Shown piece after piece: positions 30,661 through 39,643 of a stretch of DNA of 40,913 nucleotides. Source of the stretch: Flavobacteriales bacterium (GTDB lineage Bacteria; Bacteroidota; Bacteroidia; Flavobacteriales_G; JALEGO01); NCBI GenBank assembly GCA_020629755.1, contig JAHDCS010000015.1:1-40913 (forward strand), written 5' to 3'. Position 1 is the stretch's first letter. Each line of letters starts with the position of its first letter. Below the pieces are notes generated by a model. That model had not been told where the DNA came from. It saw only the letters and a program-made list of their open reading frames with translations, and made no database searches. The position numbers and the translations under genes were made by a program.

Positions 30661-32345
30661 TTTGCATATCTTTTATCTCTTAACCAAATCAATATCATCC
30701 CCCCAAACAATACCATTAAAAGCGGGCATAACACCCCTATAAATTGTATCATCTGTTTGTTGTTCGTCACTAATGATCGATCTAAAAGTCTTATTTTATA
30801 TGTTTTAGCACGAGCGTGGATTAAATTATCATCTCCACATAAATAATTGATCACATTTAACATAAAGTCTTTGTTGCCATAAACATGACGTGTATATTTA
30901 TCGTAGCCCAATTTGGCATAGCGTTGTTGAGCAAGATCGACCTGGTTTTTTATAATATCTGCATCGGCAATTACGACCTGTTTGGTTTGAAGGCTTGTAT
31001 CTCGCACTTTATAGCTTTTTCCATAATCATTTTTAGGCACCACTCTATTTTTGAATACCGAGGTGAAATTTCCTTCTAAAAGAACAGCCATAGGCACATT
31101 AGACAAGTTAAACTGCTCTGGTCTTGGGGGGATGCGTAACATATTATAGCTTATCCGCGCCGGGGTGGTTTGTATTTTTGCGTACTTAGACGAGTTGAGA
31201 ATAAAAGATTTTTTGACGCCTTTTACACCAATCGTATCAATATTACACACAAAATTGGTTTTGACAGCTTCTATATTTTGGGTTAAAAAGTGGGGATTTT
31301 CATTTTGGGTAACTAATGGCGCATAGTACCAAGGTAAAAACTCTTGCTTGGGTTTGCCTGCTAATTGACCAACTACCATTGGAATAGGTAAAGATTGCAT
31401 GTCAAGGATTAAATTCGCGTTAACACGAACCCCGTAAGTAAACAACATATCCTCAATATTAAATTGTCGAGAAACCCCCATGGTTGATGAATTCTTTTTT
31501 AAGGTATCTTCTTTGACATCTACGTAATCTAAAAGCCATAATGCGCGCCCTCCTCTCATGATAAACTGATCAATGATAAACTTATCTGCTTTTGAAAAAG
31601 TAGAATCAGGTCCAGCGATTACAATAGTTTTATAAAGATCTAGTGCTTTGAGATCACCTTGAATTTCAACACGATTAACCTTGTAATGTCTTTTTAAACT
31701 GTTTTGAATGTCTCCTAATTCTAAATCAGAAAACTCTCCATGTCCTTTTAAAAAGGCAATATAGTCTTGGTTTTTTTTTGAAAGCGCATAAAACGCACTC
31801 GCAAAACTATATTCTAACTGCTGAACCGAATTGTTGATTAGTGCTTCAGGAGCTTCTCCTAATTTATTTTTAAAAAGATTGATCGCAACTTCTTTTTCTT
31901 TGTATGAGGCAATGGCGCCTGACCAGATAATTTTACTGGATGTTTCGCCCATTTTTTGGGTGTTTAAATCGGTATACTCAAGCCCTTTTTCAAGTAACAA
32001 ATCATAGGCCTCTCTCTTTTTTTTCTCTTCAAGTTCCTCTAGGTTGATAAAATCATAAACCAAATTTCCATGGGCGTAAGAAGCCATTTCATCTAATATT
32101 TCTTGGACTTCTTGCTTTAATTTTTCAAACTCTTGAGGAAGCTCTCCGTCTAGATATACTTTCACATACATTAAATCGTCTAATGCTTGCAGGTTTTCTT
32201 TAGTTGCATTACTTAATGAGTATCGTTTTTCTTCTGTAAAATCTATGCGTTTAAAGAAAAAGAAAGAAAGCACATTAATGAGCATTACAATACCTATAAC
32301 CATTGCTATGTAAAATAGTGTAGTGCTATTTTTTAATCTTATCAT
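30657..32345 (-). CDS. gldG: Gliding-motility ABC transporter auxiliary protein GldG
   Basis: A 562-residue protein. It has an N-terminal transmembrane helix (about 9-31, LFYIAMVIGIVMLINVLSFFF), a large periplasmic ABC-transporter auxiliary region at about 35-520 (RIDFTEEKRYSLSNATKENLQ, then YIAFLKGHGEFSDLELGDIQNSL and GGRALWLLDYVDV), and a C-terminal transmembrane helix (about 537-556). In Flavobacterium johnsoniae GldG works with GldF and the ATPase GldA and is needed for gliding. gldF lies 3 bp upstream. The ATPase gene gldA is not in the window; in F. johnsoniae it is at a separate locus. Confidence 0.92.
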   Translation of the reverse strand: MIRLKNSTTLFYIAMVIGIVMLINVLSFFFFKRIDFTEEKRYSLSNATKENLQALDDLMYVKVYLDGELPQEFEKLKQEVQEILDEMASYAHGNLVYDFINLEELEEKKKREAYDLLLEKGLEYTDLNTQKMGETSSKIIWSGAIASYKEKEVAINLFKNKLGEAPEALINNSVQQLEYSFASAFYALSKKNQDYIAFLKGHGEFSDLELGDIQNSLKRHYKVNRVEIQGDLKALDLYKTIVIAGPDSTFSKADKFIIDQFIMRGGRALWLLDYVDVKEDTLKKNSSTMGVSRQFNIEDMLFTYGVRVNANLILDMQSLPIPMVVGQLAGKPKQEFLPWYYAPLVTQNENPHFLTQNIEAVKTNFVCNIDTIGVKGVKKSFILNSSKYAKIQTTPARISYNMLRIPPRPEQFNLSNVPMAVLLEGNFTSVFKNRVVPKNDYGKSYKVRDTSLQTKQVVIADADIIKNQVDLAQQRYAKLGYDKYTRHVYGNKDFMLNVINYLCGDDNLIHARAKTYKIRLLDRSLVTNNKQMIQFIGVLCPLLMVLFGGMILIWLRDKRYAK

Positions 32346-32348
32346 CTA

Positions 32349-33083
32349 TCAAGAACGCTTTATTAAAATAATCTGGCGTGTAAAAAAAAGAAAAAGAAAA
32401 CAAATGCTTATAAAATAAATTAAATCTCTGGTGTCTATAACTCCTCGACTTATAGATCTATAGTGCGCATACATCCCTAATTTTTTGACATAAAAAGCCT
32501 GTGAAGAAAAAAAAGAAATATCAGAAAGAGATTCAAACCCTAAATAGGCAATAAAACATAAGAACAATGCCCATAAAAAACTCGTGATTTGATTTTGAGT
32601 AAGTGAAGAACAAAATACGCCAATAGCCGTAAAAGCACCCACTAAAAAAAACAATCCCAAATAAGAACCAAAGGTAGCAGGGACATCAATGTTTCCCCGA
32701 ATTTCTCCTAAAACATATAACATATAGAAGTATATAAGAGAAGGTAAAATAGCCAAGCAAGCAAAGCTAAAAGCGGCTAAGAATTTTCCAAGGATGATTT
32801 GCCAATCGCTTAAAGGGCGCGTATATAAAATTTCGAGTGTCCCTAATTTAATTTCTTCTGAAAACAAATGCATGGTTAGCGCTGGGATAAGAAATAAGAG
32901 TAACCAAGGTGCTAAGTAAAAAAAAGGCTGCATAGACGCATAGCCTAAGTCTAAGATATTAAACCCAAATGAAGGGAATACCCATAAAAACAATCCATTT
33001 AAAAGCAAAAAAAGAGCCAAAATCAAATAGCCTGAAAATGAGCCTAGAAAACGAGCTACCTCTTTTTTGAAAACCCAATACAT
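32349..33083 (-). CDS. gldF: Gliding-motility ABC transporter permease GldF
   Basis: A 244-residue ABC-2 type permease with six transmembrane helices: about 14-36, 52-74, 100-125, 136-160, 167-185 and 220-240. The loop LFSEEIKLGTLEILYTRPLSDWQIILGKF, the coupling region seen in this family, lies between the second and third. It starts MYWVFKKEVARFLGS. Together with GldG it forms the membrane part of the gliding ABC system. It begins 20 bp after the CBS-like gene, so it may share the transcript of the upstream genes. Some gliding flavobacteria have lost these genes without loss of motility, so motility is not certain. Confidence 0.92.
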   Translation of the reverse strand: MYWVFKKEVARFLGSFSGYLILALFLLLNGLFLWVFPSFGFNILDLGYASMQPFFYLAPWLLLFLIPALTMHLFSEEIKLGTLEILYTRPLSDWQIILGKFLAAFSFACLAILPSLIYFYMLYVLGEIRGNIDVPATFGSYLGLFFLVGAFTAIGVFCSSLTQNQITSFLWALFLCFIAYLGFESLSDISFFSSQAFYVKKLGMYAHYRSISRGVIDTRDLIYFISICFLFLFFTRQIILIKRS

Positions 33084-33103
33084 CCAACATTAATTTACGA
33101 TAG

Positions 33104-34081
33104 TTAAAGAAATTTATGCTTTTTCATCCACTGGTCATTAAACATCTTGCCTACATACCTTGATCCGTGATCGTGAAACAAAACGACAACCACATCGCTA
33201 GGACTTAACGCCTCTTTCATTTGAAGCAAACCAGCCATAGCAGCTCCGGCAGAATTACCGACAAAAATACCTTCCTTCTTAGCTAAATGCCTTGTATAAA
33301 GTGCCGCGTCTTTGTCTGTTACTTTTTCAAAATGATCAATCAAAGAAAAGTCTACATTCTCAGGCAAAATATCTTCGCCTATGCCTTCTGTGATGTAAGA
33401 ATAGATTTCGTTTTGATCAAATTCGCCCGTTTCGTGGTATTTCTTAAAGACCGAACCATAGGTATCTATCCCCCATATTTTTATGGATGGATTTTTTTCT
33501 TTTAAAAATTTTGCGACCCCTGAAATAGTCCCTCCAGTACCAACACCTACAACAAAATGGGTGATTTTACCTGCAGTTTGTTCCCAGATTTCTGGCCCGG
33601 TAGACTCATAATGCGCTAGAGCATTACTTGGATTATCGTATTGATTGACGTAAAAAGAATTGGGTATTTCTTTGGCTAATCTTTTGGCCACAGAATAATA
33701 CGATCTTGGATCATCGGGCGCAACATTGGTTGGGCAAACCTCTACACGAGCACCAACAGCTCTTAAAATATCAATTTTTTCTTGAGATTGTTTGTCGCTC
33801 ACCGTACAAATGAGTTTGTATCCCTTTACAATACAGGCTAAAGCAAGCCCCATTCCCGTATTGCCTGAGGTTCCTTCGATGATGGTAGCCCCTTTTGATA
33901 TTTTGCCTTGTTGTTCTGCGTCTTCAATCATTTTTAGTGCCATACGGTCTTTAACCGAATTTCCTGGGTTAAAGGTCTCTAACTTTGCTAAAGTCAAACA
34001 TGGCAATTGCTCTGCAATAGCATTTAACTTAACAAGAGGTGTATTTCCTATGGTATCTAGTATATTTTGAGCGTAATTCAT
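33104..34081 (-). CDS. PLP-dependent cysteine synthase / cystathionine beta-synthase-like enzyme
   Basis: A 325-residue type II PLP enzyme. The PLP lysine is in NPGNSVKDRMALKMI, with the phosphate loop GVGTGGTISG and the substrate loop EGTSGNTGMGLAL. The stretch YITEGIGEDILPENVDF resembles cystathionine beta-synthases more than classic CysK, but there is no C-terminal CBS-domain pair. It would join a serine or O-acetylserine with sulfide or homocysteine in the cytoplasm. It overlaps the upstream permease gene by 4 bp (ATGA), an odd functional pairing that suggests co-transcription without shared function. Confidence 0.85.
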   Translation of the reverse strand: MNYAQNILDTIGNTPLVKLNAIAEQLPCLTLAKLETFNPGNSVKDRMALKMIEDAEQQGKISKGATIIEGTSGNTGMGLALACIVKGYKLICTVSDKQSQEKIDILRAVGARVEVCPTNVAPDDPRSYYSVAKRLAKEIPNSFYVNQYDNPSNALAHYESTGPEIWEQTAGKITHFVVGVGTGGTISGVAKFLKEKNPSIKIWGIDTYGSVFKKYHETGEFDQNEIYSYITEGIGEDILPENVDFSLIDHFEKVTDKDAALYTRHLAKKEGIFVGNSAGAAMAGLLQMKEALSPSDVVVVLFHDHGSRYVGKMFNDQWMKKHKFL

Positions 34082-35301
34082 GAAAATCTTACCGCTTTAG
34101 AGGGCGATGTTTTGGCAATCAGTAGCGAAGGTAAAAGAATACAAAGCAAAGAGCAACATATGCTCAGGATATTTACTGCAATTACCCATGTAAATGAAAA
34201 ATATATAGGCACATAGTCAATATAATAAGTGTCAGGGTTTAATTTAACAAAGCAAAACTTATACTGTAAAAATGCAAGAATAAAGGCAATGATATTTCCA
34301 TAAAACAAGCCTTTAAAAATAATTTTTATACCAGAAAAAGAAAACACTTTTGTCAACAATCCATTAGAGGCCCCTAAAACTTTCAAGACCGAAATCACGC
34401 CTGTTTTTTCAATAGTTAAGATAATCAAAGTCGTCACAATATTGATTAATGCCACTAATAGGGCAAAAAATAAAATCACATATACATTCATGTCTAAAAG
34501 AGCTAACCAACCAAATATTTCTGGATATTTATCGTTTACTTTTTCAATATTAAGGGCATACTTTGTCTTAGATAAAATTTTCTGACTTGCACTTTCGAGT
34601 TGTTCTATAGAATGCAAAAGCACTTCATATTTACTTGCGCTTTGTGAACCCCATGCATTGAGTTTTTGAAGGGGAGATATCGCACAAAAAATAATGCGAC
34701 TATCCAGCTCTTCTAAGGCACTTTTATAAATGCCCGACACTTTAAATACCCTCACCCTGATAGGGTCTTGAATAAAATAAACACGTAATTTATCGCCAAG
34801 CTTTAATTGTAATTTATGCGCAATTTCTTCGCTAATGATGACCTGAGATTTTGTTAAGCTGTCTACTGTTCCAGCGATTAGGTTTTCTTTAAAAAAAGAG
34901 GGGCTAAATTTTGGTGTAATTCCTTTTAATAAAACACCATAAACACTATTTTGGGTTTTGATAATACCGCCTTTTTCTATAATCGGATACACATGCTTAA
35001 CCTCCTTAATCTGTTCTATGGATTTAACTTTTTTATCGTCTAAATAAATAGGCTGTGCATCGCTTTTAAACGAAGATGACTGAATTTCACTCACCGAGAT
35101 GTGCGCGTCAAACAAAGAGACTTTTTCTTTGATTTTATTTTGAAATCCCTTGACAATAAATACGCTCAATAGCATTACAATCACGCTGATGCAAGTGCTT
35201 AATTGCGATATTTTTATAATGCGCTGAATACGTGTTTTTCCCTCTTTAGAAGAGCTGTAAAAACTAGACGATAAAAAGCGAATTAGTCCATTCATTTTCA
35301 A
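34078..35301 (-). CDS. FtsX-type ABC transporter permease (LolC/E-like)
   Basis: A 407-residue permease. It has an N-terminal transmembrane helix at about 33-51 (TCISVIVMLLSVFIVKGF), a periplasmic MacB-type core at about 55-260, and an FtsX domain with three helices at about 275-400 (YVILFFALLVALINIVTTLIIL, GVISVLKVLGAS, then two more). The layout 1+3 is that of LolC/LolE, which release lipoproteins from the inner membrane. No ATPase partner gene is in the window. Its 3' end overlaps the CBS-like gene, and meaB is 9 bp upstream. Confidence 0.87.
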   Translation of the reverse strand: MKMNGLIRFLSSSFYSSSKEGKTRIQRIIKISQLSTCISVIVMLLSVFIVKGFQNKIKEKVSLFDAHISVSEIQSSSFKSDAQPIYLDDKKVKSIEQIKEVKHVYPIIEKGGIIKTQNSVYGVLLKGITPKFSPSFFKENLIAGTVDSLTKSQVIISEEIAHKLQLKLGDKLRVYFIQDPIRVRVFKVSGIYKSALEELDSRIIFCAISPLQKLNAWGSQSASKYEVLLHSIEQLESASQKILSKTKYALNIEKVNDKYPEIFGWLALLDMNVYVILFFALLVALINIVTTLIILTIEKTGVISVLKVLGASNGLLTKVFSFSGIKIIFKGLFYGNIIAFILAFLQYKFCFVKLNPDTYYIDYVPIYFSFTWVIAVNILSICCSLLCILLPSLLIAKTSPSKAVRFS

Positions 35302-35310
35302 ATACTTCTT

Positions 35311-36252
35311 CTATTTTAAAGCATTAATCACTTTTTGCGCACGCACAAAAGGGTCGTTGTGAAGGTGTGCCTTTATCAAAGCCTTAAGGTCTGGATGGTT
35401 TTGGAGTTGGTCTAACCATAATTTTTTGAGTTGATCTTGAAAAATAGATGCTTCATTTTGCTTTCTTTTTTTAAGTATTAGCGCACGATCACTAAAAAAA
35501 TCAGTGCATAGTTTAATTATTTTTTGGGGGGATTTAGATGACGTAGAACTAAAGTCCGTAATAAATTTCTTGGGATGTGTATTATAGGTCTGTTCTTCGA
35601 GAATTTCTTTGAGAAGTGCTGTTTTCTTATGGATTTCTGTGGGGTCAAATAAATCTGTTTTGTGGACAACAATTCCGTGTACCTGTTCTAATATCCCTTT
35701 TTTTAAAGATTGTAGTTCGTCTCCTGTTCTTGGTAGGGTTAATAATAAGAACAAGTCTACATATTTATACACCTCTATCTCAGATTGCCCAACCCCAACA
35801 GTTTCAACAAAAATGGTCTTAAATCCTGCTGCCTCACATAATAAAATCACCCGATAGGTGTAGGCGGCAATCCCTCCTAAAAACCCTTTAGAAGGCGAAG
35901 GGCGAATAAATACATTGGGATGGCCAATTAAATCTGGCATACGTGTTTTATCCCCCAAAATACTCCCTCCAGAAATTACGCTTGACGGATCAATGGTTAA
36001 AACCGCAATACGTTCATCTTTAGATAACCCTTTAACCACAGAATTGATAAACGTGCTTTTACCTACCCCAGGTATGCCTGTTATAGCAATGCGCTTAGAT
36101 TGGATTTTTTCAGAAGATTCTAAAAGTAGATTAAGCAGTTCAGAAGCCTTTGTTTGATCGTCTGTTTTATTGCTTTCAATTAGGGTAATCGCTTTAGATA
36201 AAGCATAGCGATCTTTTTGTTTTAATGCCTGATAAAGTTCATGAATATCCAC
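35311..36252 (-). CDS. meaB: MeaB/ArgK-family GTPase (methylmalonyl-CoA mutase chaperone)
   Basis: A 313-residue G3E GTPase. The P-loop is GIPGVGKS at 59-66. AVLTIDPSSVISGGSILGDKTRM and FIRPSPSKGFLGG are family hallmarks; ETVGVGQSE is the switch region and VHKTD the base-recognition motif. In other organisms MeaB guards methylmalonyl-CoA mutase, gating cobalamin loading and protecting it from inactivation. No mutase gene lies in this window. It is 7 bp from the end of the PKD protein gene and 9 bp before the permease gene. Confidence 0.92.
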   Translation of the reverse strand: MDIHELYQALKQKDRYALSKAITLIESNKTDDQTKASELLNLLLESSEKIQSKRIAITGIPGVGKSTFINSVVKGLSKDERIAVLTIDPSSVISGGSILGDKTRMPDLIGHPNVFIRPSPSKGFLGGIAAYTYRVILLCEAAGFKTIFVETVGVGQSEIEVYKYVDLFLLLTLPRTGDELQSLKKGILEQVHGIVVHKTDLFDPTEIHKKTALLKEILEEQTYNTHPKKFITDFSSTSSKSPQKIIKLCTDFFSDRALILKKRKQNEASIFQDQLKKLWLDQLQNHPDLKALIKAHLHNDPFVRAQKVINALK

Positions 36253-36259
36253 CCGTATC

Positions 36260-39200
36260 TTATTCTGAAAATACAGTAATATATCCTGTTTTTTGAATCA
36301 TCTCACCCATTTGAGGGGTAAGCTCTAAAACATAATAATAGGTGCCAGTGGGCACTTTAGTACCTGCAAAATCATAGCCGTACCATTCTATGATTTCTGA
36401 GGTGAACTCGTTGCTAAAAATTAAAGACCCCCAACGATTATAAATTTCAAAATTAACGGCTTTCATGTCTTCATTAACAAGCGTTAATACATCGTTAATC
36501 CCATCCCCGTTAGGAGAAAACACATTACTAACACGACCATTAGAAGACGCTACGTAGATTTGCAATGAATCTAGTGCTTGACACCCTTGAGCATCTGAAG
36601 CTGTAAGTGTTACCCAGTAATTACCTTCTGACTGATAGGCATGCTGTACCATAGAACCTGTAGAGTCTAAAAGTGATCCATCCCCAAAATCCCACAGCCA
36701 AGAAGTAGTAGGCTGAGCACCTGAATTAGATGAAAAGTCAATGGGGTTTAATGTTTGATAAAGCGTGTCGGTTGTGTTAATGGTAACCGAAAAGTTAGAC
36801 GGTGTAATTTGAATAGGTGTCAAAACCAAAAGTTCAGAACACCCATTCACTAAATCTTCAACCAAAACACTTGGTGTATAAGAACCTGAATCTAAAAAGA
36901 GATACGAAACTTCAGCGCCTGGCAGAGAATCATACGCCCCTGAATTATTGGTAAACCATGTAAATGTATAGGAAGGATCGTTGGCCGTAGCAGAAAAACT
37001 ATAGCCTTGAGCACACGTATTAGGCGTGAGTGTAGCTGTTGCATTTAAGCCTAGACCTTCAACAAGAATAGTGTCTTCTAAGACATTCACATAACTACAC
37101 CCTACAGTATCAGTCACCGTAAGTGTGACATCAAAATTACCCGCAGACAGATAAGTATGCTCATACGTAAAAGGCGTTAGACTTACATTCTGAAAATCGT
37201 TGCTTCCATCACCCGGGGTTATAGAAATCAGATCTGCATTAGCCGAGATCATATTAACTGTAAAACTACTTTGTAAGGGAGGGCAATCTGAAAAATTATT
37301 CAATACACTGATCTGAGCAAAGGGGCTAGAGATAAAGATTTCTCTTTTAACAGAATCTACACACCCATTAGAGTCAGTGGCTATTAAGGTAATCTGATAG
37401 GTAGTGTCCGATAAAAAATTAGCATTAAATTCGGGTGATGTTTGTGTGGCTATTGAGTCGTTATTAAAATCCCATTGATACGATAGATCTGCCCCTGCAG
37501 AGGTGTTTTCTATGGTATAAGACGATCTAGCACACAACATAGAATCTAAAGTAAAATCAGGCAAGGGAAATGTGACGGCTATAGCTGGATTTATGATGTG
37601 AGTATCAGAGCAGCCATTATCATCAATAACCGTTAAGGATGCCTGATAAGTGCCTACAGAGGTATACTGATAATTAGAAAATTGAACGGTATCTAAGACT
37701 GAACCATCTCCGTAATTATAAATCCAAGTATTTAGGCCTAACACCCCAGAAGATGCATCTGTAAAACCTACTGTTAAAGGTAAACACCCCCCCAAAACAT
37801 CGGTAGAAAATTCAGCCACTGGTCGCTCCAAAATAGTGATGTAATCACTTTTTGACAATGTCCGCGTACAGCCAAGATTATCTGTTACACTAATAGACAC
37901 GTCAAAAACACCTAAAGAATCATTAAAGTTATAGCTTGCCGTAAGACCACTGTCTATGGCTAAGGCATCAAAAGTCCAATAGACTTGCTCTACCCCAAAT
38001 ATTGTGTTAGACGTATCGGTAAACATACCAAAATCAGATTGACAAAATTCTGTGGTGTCTACTCTAAAACCAGGTTGCAAATCCGATACTTTGATGTCTA
38101 CAGAGGTAGAGTCCATACAACCCGTAGTGAAATTTTCTACAATCAACCAAGCCTTAAACAAGCCTTCTGATAAATACGTATGCGACGTATTTGCCGGTGC
38201 ACTGTTAAACACTTGCTGATTGCCATCGCCAAATTTATAGGTCCATTTTTCGGCCCCTTGTGAAGAATCGGTAAACATGACCTGATAGGGCGCCTCACAA
38301 TTTATAATAGAATCCACAAAGAAAATAGGCTTCGCAGGTTTTACATATACTAAATCTGATTTTATGACTTGATTAGAAGAGCAACCATGAAAAATACTTG
38401 TTAGCGTTACCTCAAAAAAACCCGTATCTGTATACGTATGTGTTGGGGTTTGAGTGGAGGATGTATTGCCATCGCCAAAATCCCATAGCCAGCCGTTTGC
38501 CTTAGTGTCTGAAAGATCAGAAAAATTAACCGTTAATGGATGACAGCCCGTAGTTTGGTCTACTGAGAAATCAGCTACGATAGGTTCACCTACCTTAATA
38601 AAATCATTAGCAAATACGGTGTCTGTACATCCCAAAGCAGTTTGAATGCTATAGGTAACATCGTAAAGACCGGTATCGGCATACGTAGAGTTATCTGTAT
38701 TATTATTAGAGGTTAATCCATTGCCAAAATCCCAACTCACAGTAGAAATAGCATCTGCACTCAACAAAGGCGTATTATCGGAAAAATTAACAGCAAGCGG
38801 TTTACATCCGGATGAAAGATCAAAAGCAAAAGTAGCCTGTAATTCTAAAATCTGAACGGCTGAATCTTGGGTGAATGTATCAAGACACCCAAAATCGTTT
38901 AAGGCTATTAAGGTCACTGGAAAAACGCCTTCGTTTTCAAATGTATAAGATGGCGATGCTACACCCGAACTAAGTGTATCATCTAAAAGCCATATAAGGC
39001 TATCTGTATTTTGTGATGTATTTGAGTAGGTTACTTGATGTGGCAAATCACATCCCAAAGGCGCAGATACAGAAAAATCAGCTTCAGGCTTTGGATGCAC
39101 CACAATATACTGTGTCTTTGTCTGAGTACTGACTCCGTTGTTTATGGTTAAGCTTACCGTGAAGGTATCTGACGAGCTGTAGATATGTATTGGGTTTTGA

Positions 39201-39382
39201 AGTACAGAAGAATCGCCATCTCCAAATGACCAAGACCAATCGCTTACTAATCCGGTAGAGAGATCAGTAAACGCAACAGATGTTCCAGCACATATTTCTG
39301 TTGTATTCGCTTCAAAATCAGCTTGCTGTGCTGATATAAATGTGCTAAACAGCAGTGAAATGATTAATAAATACGCTTTCAT
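36260..39382 (-). CDS. Secreted multi-PKD protein with gliding/type IX (type B) C-terminal sorting domain
   Basis: A 1040-residue protein with a signal peptide (MKAYLLIISLLFSTFISAQQ). About eleven PKD-like repeats of 85-95 residues follow, many with the PKD core W-x-FGDG and a Y-x3-G-x-[FY]-x-V strand. Most repeats carry one Cys near the start and one near the end (for example GCHPLTVNFSD and a closing GC). The last ~90 residues form the gliding-motility-associated C-terminal domain: VSNVFSPNGDGINDVLTL, IYNRWGSLIF, GTYYYVLEL and TGYITVFSE. Such domains direct proteins through the type IX secretion system and anchor them at the surface. It probably acts as an adhesin or stalk; no catalytic domain is visible. 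A 16-bp stem terminator separates it from the upstream TPR gene. Confidence 0.9.
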   Translation of the reverse strand: MKAYLLIISLLFSTFISAQQADFEANTTEICAGTSVAFTDLSTGLVSDWSWSFGDGDSSVLQNPIHIYSSSDTFTVSLTINNGVSTQTKTQYIVVHPKPEADFSVSAPLGCDLPHQVTYSNTSQNTDSLIWLLDDTLSSGVASPSYTFENEGVFPVTLIALNDFGCLDTFTQDSAVQILELQATFAFDLSSGCKPLAVNFSDNTPLLSADAISTVSWDFGNGLTSNNNTDNSTYADTGLYDVTYSIQTALGCTDTVFANDFIKVGEPIVADFSVDQTTGCHPLTVNFSDLSDTKANGWLWDFGDGNTSSTQTPTHTYTDTGFFEVTLTSIFHGCSSNQVIKSDLVYVKPAKPIFFVDSIINCEAPYQVMFTDSSQGAEKWTYKFGDGNQQVFNSAPANTSHTYLSEGLFKAWLIVENFTTGCMDSTSVDIKVSDLQPGFRVDTTEFCQSDFGMFTDTSNTIFGVEQVYWTFDALAIDSGLTASYNFNDSLGVFDVSISVTDNLGCTRTLSKSDYITILERPVAEFSTDVLGGCLPLTVGFTDASSGVLGLNTWIYNYGDGSVLDTVQFSNYQYTSVGTYQASLTVIDDNGCSDTHIINPAIAVTFPLPDFTLDSMLCARSSYTIENTSAGADLSYQWDFNNDSIATQTSPEFNANFLSDTTYQITLIATDSNGCVDSVKREIFISSPFAQISVLNNFSDCPPLQSSFTVNMISANADLISITPGDGSNDFQNVSLTPFTYEHTYLSAGNFDVTLTVTDTVGCSYVNVLEDTILVEGLGLNATATLTPNTCAQGYSFSATANDPSYTFTWFTNNSGAYDSLPGAEVSYLFLDSGSYTPSVLVEDLVNGCSELLVLTPIQITPSNFSVTINTTDTLYQTLNPIDFSSNSGAQPTTSWLWDFGDGSLLDSTGSMVQHAYQSEGNYWVTLTASDAQGCQALDSLQIYVASSNGRVSNVFSPNGDGINDVLTLVNEDMKAVNFEIYNRWGSLIFSNEFTSEIIEWYGYDFAGTKVPTGTYYYVLELTPQMGEMIQKTGYITVFSE

Positions 39383-39570
39383 TGAATAGACTTTAACGCT
39401 CTAAATTTAAGCAAAAAGCACAGCTAAACACGATATAAGCTCAATATAAATCAACAAAGCACTGTGAATTATTTTTACATCTAGAATAATTCATTAAAAA
39501 CAGAAACCTTTTAAGCAAGTCTTGCGTTATAAGTAGTGCATAGTAAACAACCCAAGAGGAATTTTCCTCT
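39383..39570. other. Upstream region of the PKD protein gene
   Basis: Noncoding stretch of 188 bp. I find no good TAnnTTTG element on the minus strand; the nearest is TAGCTGTG (one mismatch). AAGAGGAA/TTCCTCTT (39553-39570) forms a small hairpin with a 2-nt loop beside the terminator at 39571. Confidence 0.5.
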
Positions 39571-39606
39571 TAACCAAAAAGCCGGCTGAAGCCGGCTTTT
39601 TGGTTA
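39571..39606. terminator. Strong bidirectional terminator
   Basis: A perfect 16-bp stem (TAACCAAAAAGCCGGC with its complement) around a TGAA loop. It has A-rich and T-rich arms, so it can act in both directions. It begins 38 bp after the stop codon of the minus-strand TPR gene. Confidence 0.9.
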
Positions 39607-39643
39607 TTTATTTTTTTTGCTTTATCTAAAAGAAAAGCAAAAA

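Larger units (their letters stand above)
1001..35533. repeat. Dispersed octamer GGGGGGAT, 15 copies
   Basis: Plus-strand copies begin at 6842, 15640, 22289, 24268, 25502, 31126 and 35526. Minus-strand copies (ATCCCCCC on the plus strand) begin at 1001, 11273, 13345, 16065, 19856, 20099, 24865 and 30697. All lie inside coding genes; thirteen are preceded by T and eight followed by G, so the fuller form is TGGGGGGAT(G). The count is by eye and could miss a copy. It is listed as one entry because the copies belong together; the span between them is ordinary coding sequence. Confidence 0.85.
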
